DNA of 12,442 bases from an uncultured Parabacteroides sp. (lineage in GTDB: Bacteria; Bacteroidota; Bacteroidia; Bacteroidales; Tannerellaceae). The DNA lies in contig UQLN01000086.1 in assembly GCA_900541965.1 (NCBI GenBank), forward strand, positions 1-12,442. The letters run 5' to 3'. The position numbers and the translations under genes are program-made. Under the pieces are notes generated by a model that worked only from the letters and a program-made list of their open reading frames with translations, did not search any database and was not told where the DNA came from. Positions 6,673 to 12,442 of the stretch are shown piece by piece (the first letter of the stretch is position 1; each line of letters opens with the position of its first letter).

Positions 6673-6689
6673 GTAAAGAGTTATATTTG
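6658..6689 (+). promoter_or_regulatory. Promoter of the YidE-like exchanger gene
   Basis: TATATTTG (6682-6689) is a perfect -7 box, and GTTG (6658-6661) lies 20 bases upstream as a near-consensus -33 element. This box contains the TTG at 6687 that would otherwise extend the exchanger frame, which argues for the ATG at 6729 as the true start. Confidence 0.7.
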
Positions 6690-6728
6690 CAACCTTTTTT
6701 CAGGGCAAATAATAAACTTAAATATAGT

Positions 6729-8405
6729 ATGGATTGGATAAATGATTTGCTATGGGGCGAGGGCATAGGGCACTCAATTCTTTTACTCTCCTTTGTCATT
6801 GCAGCCGGCATTCAATTAGGAAAAATCAAAGTGTTTGGCGTTTCTTTAGGCATTACGCTGGTATTGTTCGTCGGTATTATCCTCGGACATTTCGGTTTTA
6901 CGATTAACCACAATGTAATTCACTTTTTTAAGGAATTCGGTTTGATTCTCTTTGTCTATTCTGTAGGTATGCAGGTGGGACCGGGTTTTTTCTCTTCTTT
7001 CAAGCAAGGAGGAATAACCTTGAACATGCTTGCCTGCGGGATTGTGTTTTTAGGTGTTGCAACTGCTATTATCTTGCATTTTGTGACGGGTATTCCGATG
7101 CCTACGATGGTGGGTATCTTATCCGGAGCCGTAACGAATACTCCGGGTCTGGGGGCTGCCCAGCAGGCTTATTCCGATATGCACGGTGTGGGGGATAATA
7201 CGATTGCTTTGGGATATGCCGTTGCTTATCCGTTGGGTGTAATCGGTATTATCCTTGCTATTATATTTGTCCGTTATGCTTTCCGTGTAAATTTTGACAA
7301 AGAAAATGAGCAGTTGAATAACGAGGACGCTTCACATCAGAATGAAGCCAAGCCTATTTCCTTAATCGTAAAGAACCCGGCAATTTTCGGTAAAAAAGTC
7401 AGCGAGCTTTCCAACCTGCTCGAACATCACGATTTTGTTATTTCCCGTATCTGGCGCGATAGCGATAAGAAAATTGAAATAGCATCCGCCAATACGCAGC
7501 TTCAGGAAAATGATAAAATCTTTGTTATCACAACCGAGACAGAAGCTGAAACAATCAAGGCTTTTATCGGAGAAGAAATTAATATGGAGCGTAAGCAATG
7601 GATTCGTATGGAAAGCCAGTTGGTGAACCGCCGTATTCTGATAACAAAACCGGAATTGAACGGTAAACGTTTGGGACAACTCAAGCTGCGTAAGCTGTAC
7701 GGTATTAATATTACCCGTATCAACCGTGCCGGTGTCGATTTGGTGGCAACTCCCGGTTTGACTCTTCAAGTGGGCGACCGTGTGAATGTGGTAGGTACGG
7801 AAACGGCTATCTCCAATGTGGAGAAAGTGTTGGGAAATTCCATGAAACGTTTGAACGAGCCGAACCTGATTACCATCTTTATCGGTATAGCTCTGGGTAT
7901 CATATTGGGTAGCCTTCCGATTTCTTTCCCGGGTATCCCTCAGCCTGTCAAGTTAGGTCTTGCCGGTGGTCCGCTGGTTGTGGCTATTTTAATCAGCCGT
8001 TTCGGATATAAATATAAACTGGTTACGTATACAACCCAGAGTGCCAATCTGATGTTGCGCGAAATCGGTATCACCTTGTTTCTTGCTTGTGTGGGTATCA
8101 GCGCCGGCGACGGTTTCGTCGATACGATAGTAAACAACGGCGGTTTTGCCTGGATAGGTTACGGCTTTATTATCACGATTGTTCCGTTGCTGATTATCGG
8201 AAGTATCGGACGTTATTTCTGCAAAATCAATTATTTTACTTTGATGGGAATGATTGCGGGAAGTACAACCGACCCGCCAGCACTGGCTTATTCGAATGCT
8301 ACGGCAGGGAATGATGCTCCTTCGGTGGGGTATGCAACCGTTTATCCGCTGGCTATGTTCCTCCGTGTCCTTACCGCACAATTACTCATATTATTTTTTG
8401 CCTGA
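6729..8405 (+). CDS. YidE/YbjL/AspT-family membrane exchanger with two RCK_C domains
   Basis: From ATG 6729 the protein has 558 residues. It shows the family's internal duplication: two hydrophobic halves (about 13-188 and 380-558) each carrying a signature, GAVTNTPGLGAAQQ (133-146) and GSTTDPPALAYSN (511-523). Between them are two TrkA-C/RCK_C ligand-binding domains (about 207-282 and 290-372, the latter ending in LVATPGLTLQVGDRVNVVG). From memory the sequence follows E. coli YidE closely, for example EFGLILFVYSVGMQVGPGFF (69-88). Family members include the aspartate:alanine exchanger AspT, so a carboxylate or amino-acid exchange role is plausible, but the substrate is unknown. An upstream TTG at 6687 is rejected as a start because it lies in the promoter. 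Confidence 0.93.
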   Translation: MDWINDLLWGEGIGHSILLLSFVIAAGIQLGKIKVFGVSLGITLVLFVGIILGHFGFTINHNVIHFFKEFGLILFVYSVGMQVGPGFFSSFKQGGITLNMLACGIVFLGVATAIILHFVTGIPMPTMVGILSGAVTNTPGLGAAQQAYSDMHGVGDNTIALGYAVAYPLGVIGIILAIIFVRYAFRVNFDKENEQLNNEDASHQNEAKPISLIVKNPAIFGKKVSELSNLLEHHDFVISRIWRDSDKKIEIASANTQLQENDKIFVITTETEAETIKAFIGEEINMERKQWIRMESQLVNRRILITKPELNGKRLGQLKLRKLYGINITRINRAGVDLVATPGLTLQVGDRVNVVGTETAISNVEKVLGNSMKRLNEPNLITIFIGIALGIILGSLPISFPGIPQPVKLGLAGGPLVVAILISRFGYKYKLVTYTTQSANLMLREIGITLFLACVGISAGDGFVDTIVNNGGFAWIGYGFIITIVPLLIIGSIGRYFCKINYFTLMGMIAGSTTDPPALAYSNATAGNDAPSVGYATVYPLAMFLRVLTAQLLILFFA

Positions 8406-8427
8406 TGGGGCTGTGGATATATCTTCT

Positions 8428-9972
8428 TTAATAGATATTAGCCATACTCACTAAGGGTTCATATAGTTTTTCAATATCCTGAGCATCCAGCTCGATAGTC
8501 AACTGGTCTCCCGCCTGAATAATCATTCCGGCGGGAGGCTGGTTTTTATGGTTACGGTGTACATTTATAATCATACAATTCCCGGGGAGTTTTAGCTTGT
8601 CCGTAGGCTTCCCGTCTAGGAAGGCTCCTGCCATTACTTCCACATCCAGTGTTACCCTTTTCTGTTGCTTGAACAGGGGCTTATTAATCATTTCTTCATA
8701 CAACAGGACATCGAAAGGCTTTATTTCCAATAACTGCGTAAAATAATAGGTAAGCCCTCCCACAACGATGGAAGGATAGAATACCTCAAAATGTCCGGTG
8801 ATTTCGGTAATCAAAATGATTGCTGTAATCGGCGTACGTATCACGGCAATCAGGAATGCAGCCATCCCTATCAACATTACATAACTCACATTCTCAGGTC
8901 CGATTATTCCTTTCTGTACAAGTATCAGGGCACATAATTTGCCGACTAATCCCCCTGTCACAAGTGTGGGGATAAAGCTACCTCCGGGCAAGCCGGATGA
9001 AAAAGAATAAACGGTGAAGAACATATGCAGTAACATCATCCCGCCAATCCAATAGAGGTTGTTGTTGCCTCCTATTGCCTGCTCGGTGAGGAACTGTTCG
9101 CCTCCCCCGGTCAGGTCGGTTACGGTAAGGGAGATAATGTAAGCAACGAATACAAGTCCCAGCAACTTAATATATTCGGGTTGCTTGATACGCGGATATA
9201 GCCGTTTGACATGTAGCATCAACTGCGAATAAAGCTTGCCGAACAGAGAGATGATTACGGCAAAAAGCAAGAATAGCTTTATCTGTAGCCCGTTTGGCAG
9301 GTCTGGTGCTATCGCCTGTATTTCATGATAGGGGTTGATGGGGTACATCATGCTGGCAATTGCTCCGGCAACAACGCCCGCCAGCAGGGTGGTAATTGCT
9401 GTCTTGGGTGCATCGAAACGTTCAATCGATTCAATTACCAGAGTAGCTGCCGCAAGTGGTGCAGCAAATGCCGCAGCTAATCCGGCCCCGGCTCCGGCTG
9501 CAAGCAACTGTTTCCGCTCCCCGCTCAATACATGCCCCCATTTGGCGACCAAATCGCCGATATAAGAACCCATTTGTACGGAAGGTCCTTCCCGTCCCAT
9601 GGATAATCCGCAGCTTAAAGTCATGACACCTCCTGTGAATTTAGCCAACAGTTGGCGGAACGAATGCAGATAGCCGATTCTCCCGTTGATGGCAGCCCGT
9701 GTCTGGGAGATTCCTCCGCCTGAAATAAACGGGTATTGCTTCACCATCCAGGAAACAATGATGAGCATTCCCCATAGAATAAAGAAAAACAGGACGTGGA
9801 GATACCAGGGTGGGGATGAATCGAAGAATGCTTTCCGCAGGTTGTAAAATAATTGCAGCAGGTAGTGGTAGGGTACGGCAACCGCTCCGGTCAGCAACCC
9901 CACTATCAGGCTTACGAAATATAGCCTGGCGTCTACTAATTTCAGTTTTATTCTTGTCCTGTTTATTTTCAT
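8428..9972 (-). CDS. ClC-family chloride channel or transporter with C-terminal RCK_C domain
   Basis: This 514-residue membrane protein carries the ClC filter motifs GREGPSVQ (126-133, gating Glu128) and GLPGGSFIP (327-335). The first filter motif, usually GSGIP, reads SGGGIS (84-89). Residues about 438-510 form a TrkA-C/RCK_C domain (for example CMIINVHR and AGDQLTIEL) instead of the CBS pair found in many ClCs. By hand alignment to E. coli ClcA, the inner proton glutamate (E203) corresponds to Ser182, after the retained Glu181. The central tyrosine (Y445) corresponds to Asp421 in KPFDVLLY. The protein may therefore be a channel or an exchanger with altered coupling. It is convergent with the exchanger gene (22-bp gap). 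An in-frame stop upstream and no other ATG support the start at 9972. Confidence 0.93.
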   Translation of the reverse strand: MKINRTRIKLKLVDARLYFVSLIVGLLTGAVAVPYHYLLQLFYNLRKAFFDSSPPWYLHVLFFFILWGMLIIVSWMVKQYPFISGGGISQTRAAINGRIGYLHSFRQLLAKFTGGVMTLSCGLSMGREGPSVQMGSYIGDLVAKWGHVLSGERKQLLAAGAGAGLAAAFAAPLAAATLVIESIERFDAPKTAITTLLAGVVAGAIASMMYPINPYHEIQAIAPDLPNGLQIKLFLLFAVIISLFGKLYSQLMLHVKRLYPRIKQPEYIKLLGLVFVAYIISLTVTDLTGGGEQFLTEQAIGGNNNLYWIGGMMLLHMFFTVYSFSSGLPGGSFIPTLVTGGLVGKLCALILVQKGIIGPENVSYVMLIGMAAFLIAVIRTPITAIILITEITGHFEVFYPSIVVGGLTYYFTQLLEIKPFDVLLYEEMINKPLFKQQKRVTLDVEVMAGAFLDGKPTDKLKLPGNCMIINVHRNHKNQPPAGMIIQAGDQLTIELDAQDIEKLYEPLVSMANIY

Positions 9973-9993
9973 AAGCTCGTTTAAAACAAGCTT
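9973..9993. promoter_or_regulatory. Imperfect palindrome abutting the ClC start codon
   Basis: AAGCTCGTTT and AAACAAGCTT flank a single centre base with one mismatch in ten pairs. It lies directly against the ClC start codon, so in mRNA it would form a hairpin over the ribosome-binding region; as DNA it could be an operator. I found no convincing TAnnTTTG box upstream of this gene. Confidence 0.35.
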
Positions 9994-10060
9994 GGGTGGG
10001 TTTTGGTTGATATTCTTTTGCCACTTAACAATCCATTAAATAAAATGTTGTTTTTCCCGG

Positions 10061-10126
10061 TCATAGTTATGGTTTTCCCAATTCATAGTTATGATTTTGA
10101 AAAACCATAACTATGAAAAAATATAT
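10061..10126. repeat. 22-bp-period palindrome array 1, three units
   Basis: The units begin at 10061, 10083 and 10105. Each contains a 10-bp dyad: CATAGTTATG at 10062 and 10084, and its reverse complement CATAACTATG at 10106. The cores are spaced exactly 22 bp apart. Because unit 3 is inverted, units 2 and 3 also form a hairpin (10082-10098 with 10101-10117) with one mismatch. The array sits between the divergent ClC and ThuA-like genes. Confidence 0.85.
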
Positions 10127-10188
10127 GCCGCTTTTTATGGTTCTTGTTTAGGAGAGGGAAGAGGGGAGTTGCAAGTATCGATACCCTG

Positions 10189-10259
10189 TTTTCAAAACAT
10201 AGGTGTTTTGATTTTAAAACATATATGCTTTGCATTCAAAACACCTATGTTTTGAAAAT
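10189..10259. repeat. 22-bp-period palindrome array 2 with perfect 23-bp inverted repeat
   Basis: Units starting AAAACA lie at 10194, 10216 and 10238, an exact 22-bp period. Units 1 and 3 each contain the dyad CAAAACA-4 bases-TGTTTTG. The middle unit is degenerate. The outer units also form a perfect 23-bp inverted repeat (10189-10211 and 10236-10258) around 24 bases. The array ends about 27 bp before the -7 box of the ThuA-like gene, a position suited to regulator binding or to a leader hairpin on a longer transcript. Confidence 0.88.
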
Positions 10260-10285
10260 GCTGTCTTTTTGTTTCGGGTATTTCG

Positions 10286-10293
10286 TATCTTTG
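10286..10293 (+). promoter_or_regulatory. -7 box of the ThuA-like gene
   Basis: TATCTTTG matches TAnnTTTG fully and lies 31 bp before the start codon. The expected -33 region (about 10262-10267, TGTCTT) is poor. This may mean the promoter needs an activator, possibly at the adjacent palindrome array. Confidence 0.6.
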
Positions 10294-10324
10294 TCAAAAC
10301 AAAATCTTTAAACCAAGTAATATC

Positions 10325-11233
10325 ATGAAACACGTATCTGTGGGGAAGTTCCTGTTTGTAGCTTTAGCTTTGTTGTTGGCCTGTACGGTATCGGCACGTA
10401 AGCCGGTTAAAACACTGTTGATTACGGGACAGAATAATCACAATTGGCAGGTTAGCCATGTCGTATTGAAGCAAATATTGGAAAATTCCGGACGTTTTGA
10501 GGTGGATTTGGCGGTCTCTCCCGGGCAAGGAAAAGATATGTCCGGATTTGTCCTTGACTTTACGCCTTACCAGTTGGTCGTACTCGATTACAATGGTGAT
10601 GCCTGGCCGGAAGAAACCAATAAGCGTTTCCTGGAATATGCGCAAAGCGGGGGTGGGATAGTTGTTTATCATGCTGCCGATAATGCTTTTTCCGGATGGG
10701 CTGAGTTTAATAAGATTTGTGCATTGGGCGGTTGGGAAGGACGTAATGAAAAGTCCGGCCCGTATGTATACTGGCAGGATGATAAGTTGATAAAAGACAG
10801 TTCGGCTGGGGTAGGCGGCTCGCACGGGCGACAACATGAGTATGTATTGAACGGTCGTAACAAAGTCCATCCTATAGTAAAAGGGTTACCCAATAAATGG
10901 CGTCATGCAAAAGACGAATTATATGACCGTATGCGTGGACCGGGAAATATAAAAGATATTCTTTTTACTGCTTATTCCGATAAGGAAACCGGAGGTTCCG
11001 GCCGCGAAGAGCCACTGATATTTACTGTCGATTATGGGAATGCACGTATTTTCCATACCATGCTCGGGCATGCTGGGGAAACCGTAGAAGATAATCCCGC
11101 GATGCAGTGTGCCGGTTTCCAGGTATTGCTTCTTCGTGGAGCCGAATGGGCGGCAACGGGGAAGGTAACCCAGAAAGTACCGGCGGATTTCCCGACAGAA
11201 AACCAGTGCTCTTACCGGAAATCATATAAGTAG
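10325..11233 (+). CDS. Secreted ThuA-like domain protein
   Basis: This 302-residue protein has a signal peptide (MKHVSVGKFLFVALALLLACTVSA, cleavage likely before RKPV). LLAC at 17-20 is a poor lipobox because of Leu at -2. The mature part begins KTLLITGQNNHNWQ, the first strand and histidine-asparagine loop typical of ThuA-like (trehalose-utilisation-type, glutamine-amidotransferase-fold) proteins. GGGIVVYHAADNAF (109-122) matches the conserved strand-turn. RIFHTMLGH (about 245-253) matches the late strand where the family reads VFYTxLGH. In Bacteroidetes such proteins often occur with sugar-processing enzymes, but here the neighbours are not glycan genes, so the substrate is unknown. The gene is convergent with cysK, with only 6 bp between stop codons. 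Confidence 0.88.
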   Translation: MKHVSVGKFLFVALALLLACTVSARKPVKTLLITGQNNHNWQVSHVVLKQILENSGRFEVDLAVSPGQGKDMSGFVLDFTPYQLVVLDYNGDAWPEETNKRFLEYAQSGGGIVVYHAADNAFSGWAEFNKICALGGWEGRNEKSGPYVYWQDDKLIKDSSAGVGGSHGRQHEYVLNGRNKVHPIVKGLPNKWRHAKDELYDRMRGPGNIKDILFTAYSDKETGGSGREEPLIFTVDYGNARIFHTMLGHAGETVEDNPAMQCAGFQVLLLRGAEWAATGKVTQKVPADFPTENQCSYRKSYK

Positions 11234-11239
11234 CTTTTC

Positions 11240-12187
11240 TTAAAGCGGATATTCTTCAAAGGCATACAATGCAGTGGAAAGATAACGTTCTCCTGTGTCG
11301 GGAAGCAGGGCAACGATTGTCTTTCCTGCATTTTCCGGACGTTCGGCCAGTTTCAGGGCGGCATAGACGGCAGCTCCCGATGAAATGCCGACTAATAAAC
11401 CTTCCTTCTGGGCAAGTTCGCGGGAAGTACGGATGGCATTGTCTCCTTCTACCTGTATAATTTCGTCTACAACGCTTCCGTCATAAGCCTTCGGAATAAA
11501 GCCGGCACCGATACCTTGTATTTTATGCGGACCGGGTTTGCCTCCGGACAGGACAGGTGAGTCGGTCGGTTCTACAGCTACAATTTTTACATTCGGATTG
11601 TGAGCTTTTAAGCCTTTGCCTACACCGCTGATGGTTCCGCCTGTGCCTACACCGGCAACGAATATATCCACCTTGCCATCCGTATCACGCCAGATTTCCT
11701 GTGCGGTTGTCTTTTCGTGTTTGGCCGGATTGGCTGGGTTCTCAAACTGTTGCAGGATGATGGAGCCCGGAGTTTCGTTGCGGAGCGCTTCTGCTTTGGC
11801 TATCGCACCTTTCATGCCTTCCGTTCCTGGAGTCAGTACCAGGTTGGCTCCTAATGCTTTCAATAAATTACGGCGTTCCAAGCTCATGGTTTCAGGCATG
11901 GTGAGTACCAGTTTGTAACCTTTGGCAGCCGAAACAAATGCCAGTCCGACTCCGGTATTGCCACTTGTCGGTTCGATGATGGTAGCACCCGGTTTAAGGA
12001 GTCCTTTCTCTTCTGCATCTTCAATCATCGCCAGTGCAATCCGGTCTTTTACGCTACCGGCAGGATTGAAATATTCCAGCTTACCGATTAATTTGGCTTT
12101 TAATCCTTTGCTTGCATTGAAATTCGATAACTCCAACAGGGGAGTGTTACCGACAAGGTCGGTCAGTTTTTTTGCTACGTTTGCCAT
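11240..12187 (-). CDS. cysK: Cysteine synthase A (O-acetylserine sulfhydrylase)
   Basis: This 315-residue PLP enzyme makes cysteine from O-acetylserine and sulfide in the cytoplasm. The PLP-binding lysine is Lys47 in NPAGSVKDR (41-49). The substrate loop TSGNTG is at 74-79, the phosphate-binding loop GVGTGGTISG at 179-188, and the late GISSGAA at 267-273. The C-terminus ends PDTGERYLSTALYAFEEYPL, complete for CysK rather than CysM. The length is normal and all expected residues are present. The start ATG follows its promoter by a leader of about 30 nt. It appears to be a single-gene transcript, convergent with the ThuA-like gene and divergent from the tRNA. Confidence 0.96.
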   Translation of the reverse strand: MANVAKKLTDLVGNTPLLELSNFNASKGLKAKLIGKLEYFNPAGSVKDRIALAMIEDAEEKGLLKPGATIIEPTSGNTGVGLAFVSAAKGYKLVLTMPETMSLERRNLLKALGANLVLTPGTEGMKGAIAKAEALRNETPGSIILQQFENPANPAKHEKTTAQEIWRDTDGKVDIFVAGVGTGGTISGVGKGLKAHNPNVKIVAVEPTDSPVLSGGKPGPHKIQGIGAGFIPKAYDGSVVDEIIQVEGDNAIRTSRELAQKEGLLVGISSGAAVYAALKLAERPENAGKTIVALLPDTGERYLSTALYAFEEYPL

Positions 12188-12225
12188 ATCTGTAATTTTT
12201 TAGTGTTAATCTGTTTTTCTTATTG

Positions 12226-12260
12226 CAAAGATAAAGATAGCTATTGTACTGGTATATACC
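12226..12260 (-). promoter_or_regulatory. cysK promoter with palindrome over the -33 region
   Basis: On the minus strand TATCTTTG (plus-strand 12226-12233) is a perfect -7 box. The -33 region has no TTTG but is occupied by the 10-bp perfect palindrome GGTATATACC (12251-12260). A related half-copy, GGTATATTAATAC, starts at 12269. This placement suggests an operator, perhaps responding to sulfur or cysteine supply, which is inference. Confidence 0.55.
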
Positions 12261-12333
12261 ATAAACAGGGTATATTAATACTTGGTTCTTATTTTTTGCA
12301 AGAAAAAAAAGTGGGGGGAAATAGCTTCCGGGC

Positions 12334-12364
12334 CTTGCATATTAAAAAATAATATCTACCTTTG
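12334..12364 (+). promoter_or_regulatory. Promoter of tRNA-Thr
   Basis: CTTG (12334-12337) and the perfect -7 box TACCTTTG (12357-12364) are separated by 19 bases, close to consensus. The tRNA begins 25 bases after the -7 box. Confidence 0.75.
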
Positions 12365-12389
12365 CACCCGCAATCGAGAGAGATTGAAT

Positions 12390-12442
12390 GCCTCTTTAGC
12401 TCAGTTGGCCAGAGCACGTGATTTGTAATCTCGGGGTCGTTG
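12390..12442 (+). tRNA. tRNA-Thr (anticodon TGT), 3' end beyond window
   Basis: The first 53 bases of a tRNA are present: acceptor strand GCCTCTT (12390-12396), TA, D stem GCTC/GAGC with loop AGTTGGCCA, anticodon stem-loop 12417-12433 and the start of the T arm. The seven-base loop TTTGTAA places the anticodon TGT at 12424-12426, which reads ACA threonine codons. The anticodon stem CGTGA/TCTCG has a T-T mismatch at the middle pair. The acceptor 3' strand and CCA end lie outside the window. Confidence 0.9.

Noticed and set aside
6687..6728. A TTG start that would lengthen the exchanger by 14 residues
   Set aside because: The TTG is part of the perfect -7 box TATATTTG (6682-6689), and the extra residues (polar, charged) do not fit the family. 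The ATG at 6729 is preferred.
8419..8438. A bidirectional terminator between the two convergent transporter genes
   Set aside because: ATATCT and AGATAT give only a 6-bp all-weak stem with an 8-base loop and no clear T-run, too weak to list as a feature.
10175..10184. The 10-bp palindrome GTATCGATAC as an operator
   Set aside because: It is a single short dyad with no repeat partner and no promoter element at a sensible distance; chance is likely.
10189..10258. A second invertible promoter, because of the perfect 23-bp inverted repeat
   Set aside because: Only 24 bases separate the arms, too short for efficient inversion and without a -7 box. The 22-bp periodic array explains the symmetry better.
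10061..10259. A CRISPR array
   Set aside because: The units are 22 bp with no spacers of usual size, there are only three units per group, and no cas gene is nearby.

Overview
This 12.4 kb window looks chromosomal and comes from a gut-type Bacteroidales, Bacteroides- or Parabacteroides-like. The main evidence is that several intergenic regions carry the Bacteroidetes promoter -7 box TAnnTTTG. The gene set also fits: a fimbrillin-like lipoprotein, a YidE/AspT-type exchanger, a ThuA-like secreted protein and a MarR-EmrAB-TolC-type pump. I cannot fix genus or species without a database search.

Layout. (1) 1-508, minus: the N-terminal part of a fimbrillin-like surface lipoprotein, cut by the window edge. 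(2) 509-912: no gene. It holds a 199-bp segment bounded by a perfect 25-bp inverted repeat (571-595 and 745-769). A consensus -7 box (732-739) lies just inside one end and points away from the fimbrillin gene. This is the architecture of a phase-variable invertible promoter, seen here probably in the OFF orientation. A heptanucleotide tandem repeat and a candidate terminator follow. (3) 913-5349, minus: a four-gene efflux operon in transcriptional order marR, tolC-like, emrA-like, emrB-like. A near-perfect palindromic operator (5392-5424) overlaps the stop codon of the gene upstream. (4) 5414-6620, minus: an exported cyclophilin-type peptidylprolyl isomerase followed, one base later, by a 131-residue protein of unknown function. 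(5) 6729-8405, plus: a YidE/AspT-family exchanger with two RCK_C domains. Its promoter interleaves with the divergent isomerase promoter. (6) 8428-9972, minus: a ClC-family anion channel or transporter with a C-terminal RCK_C domain and non-canonical residues at two mechanistic positions. (7) 9973-10324: no gene, but two separate three-unit arrays with an exact 22-bp period and palindromic cores, the second just upstream of the next promoter. (8) 10325-11233, plus: a secreted ThuA-like protein. (9) 11240-12187, minus: cysteine synthase CysK, with a palindrome in its -33 region. (10) 12390 to the end: the 5' part of tRNA-Thr(TGT) behind a strong promoter.

How it works together. The efflux operon reads as a self-contained tripartite pump under its own repressor. 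The fimbrillin start at 508 lies about 60 bp from the invertible segment, so flipping would switch surface adhesin expression. The remaining genes are housekeeping or transport functions without an obvious common pathway. The best candidates for something under-described are the invertible promoter with its central hairpin and the paired 22-bp palindrome arrays.
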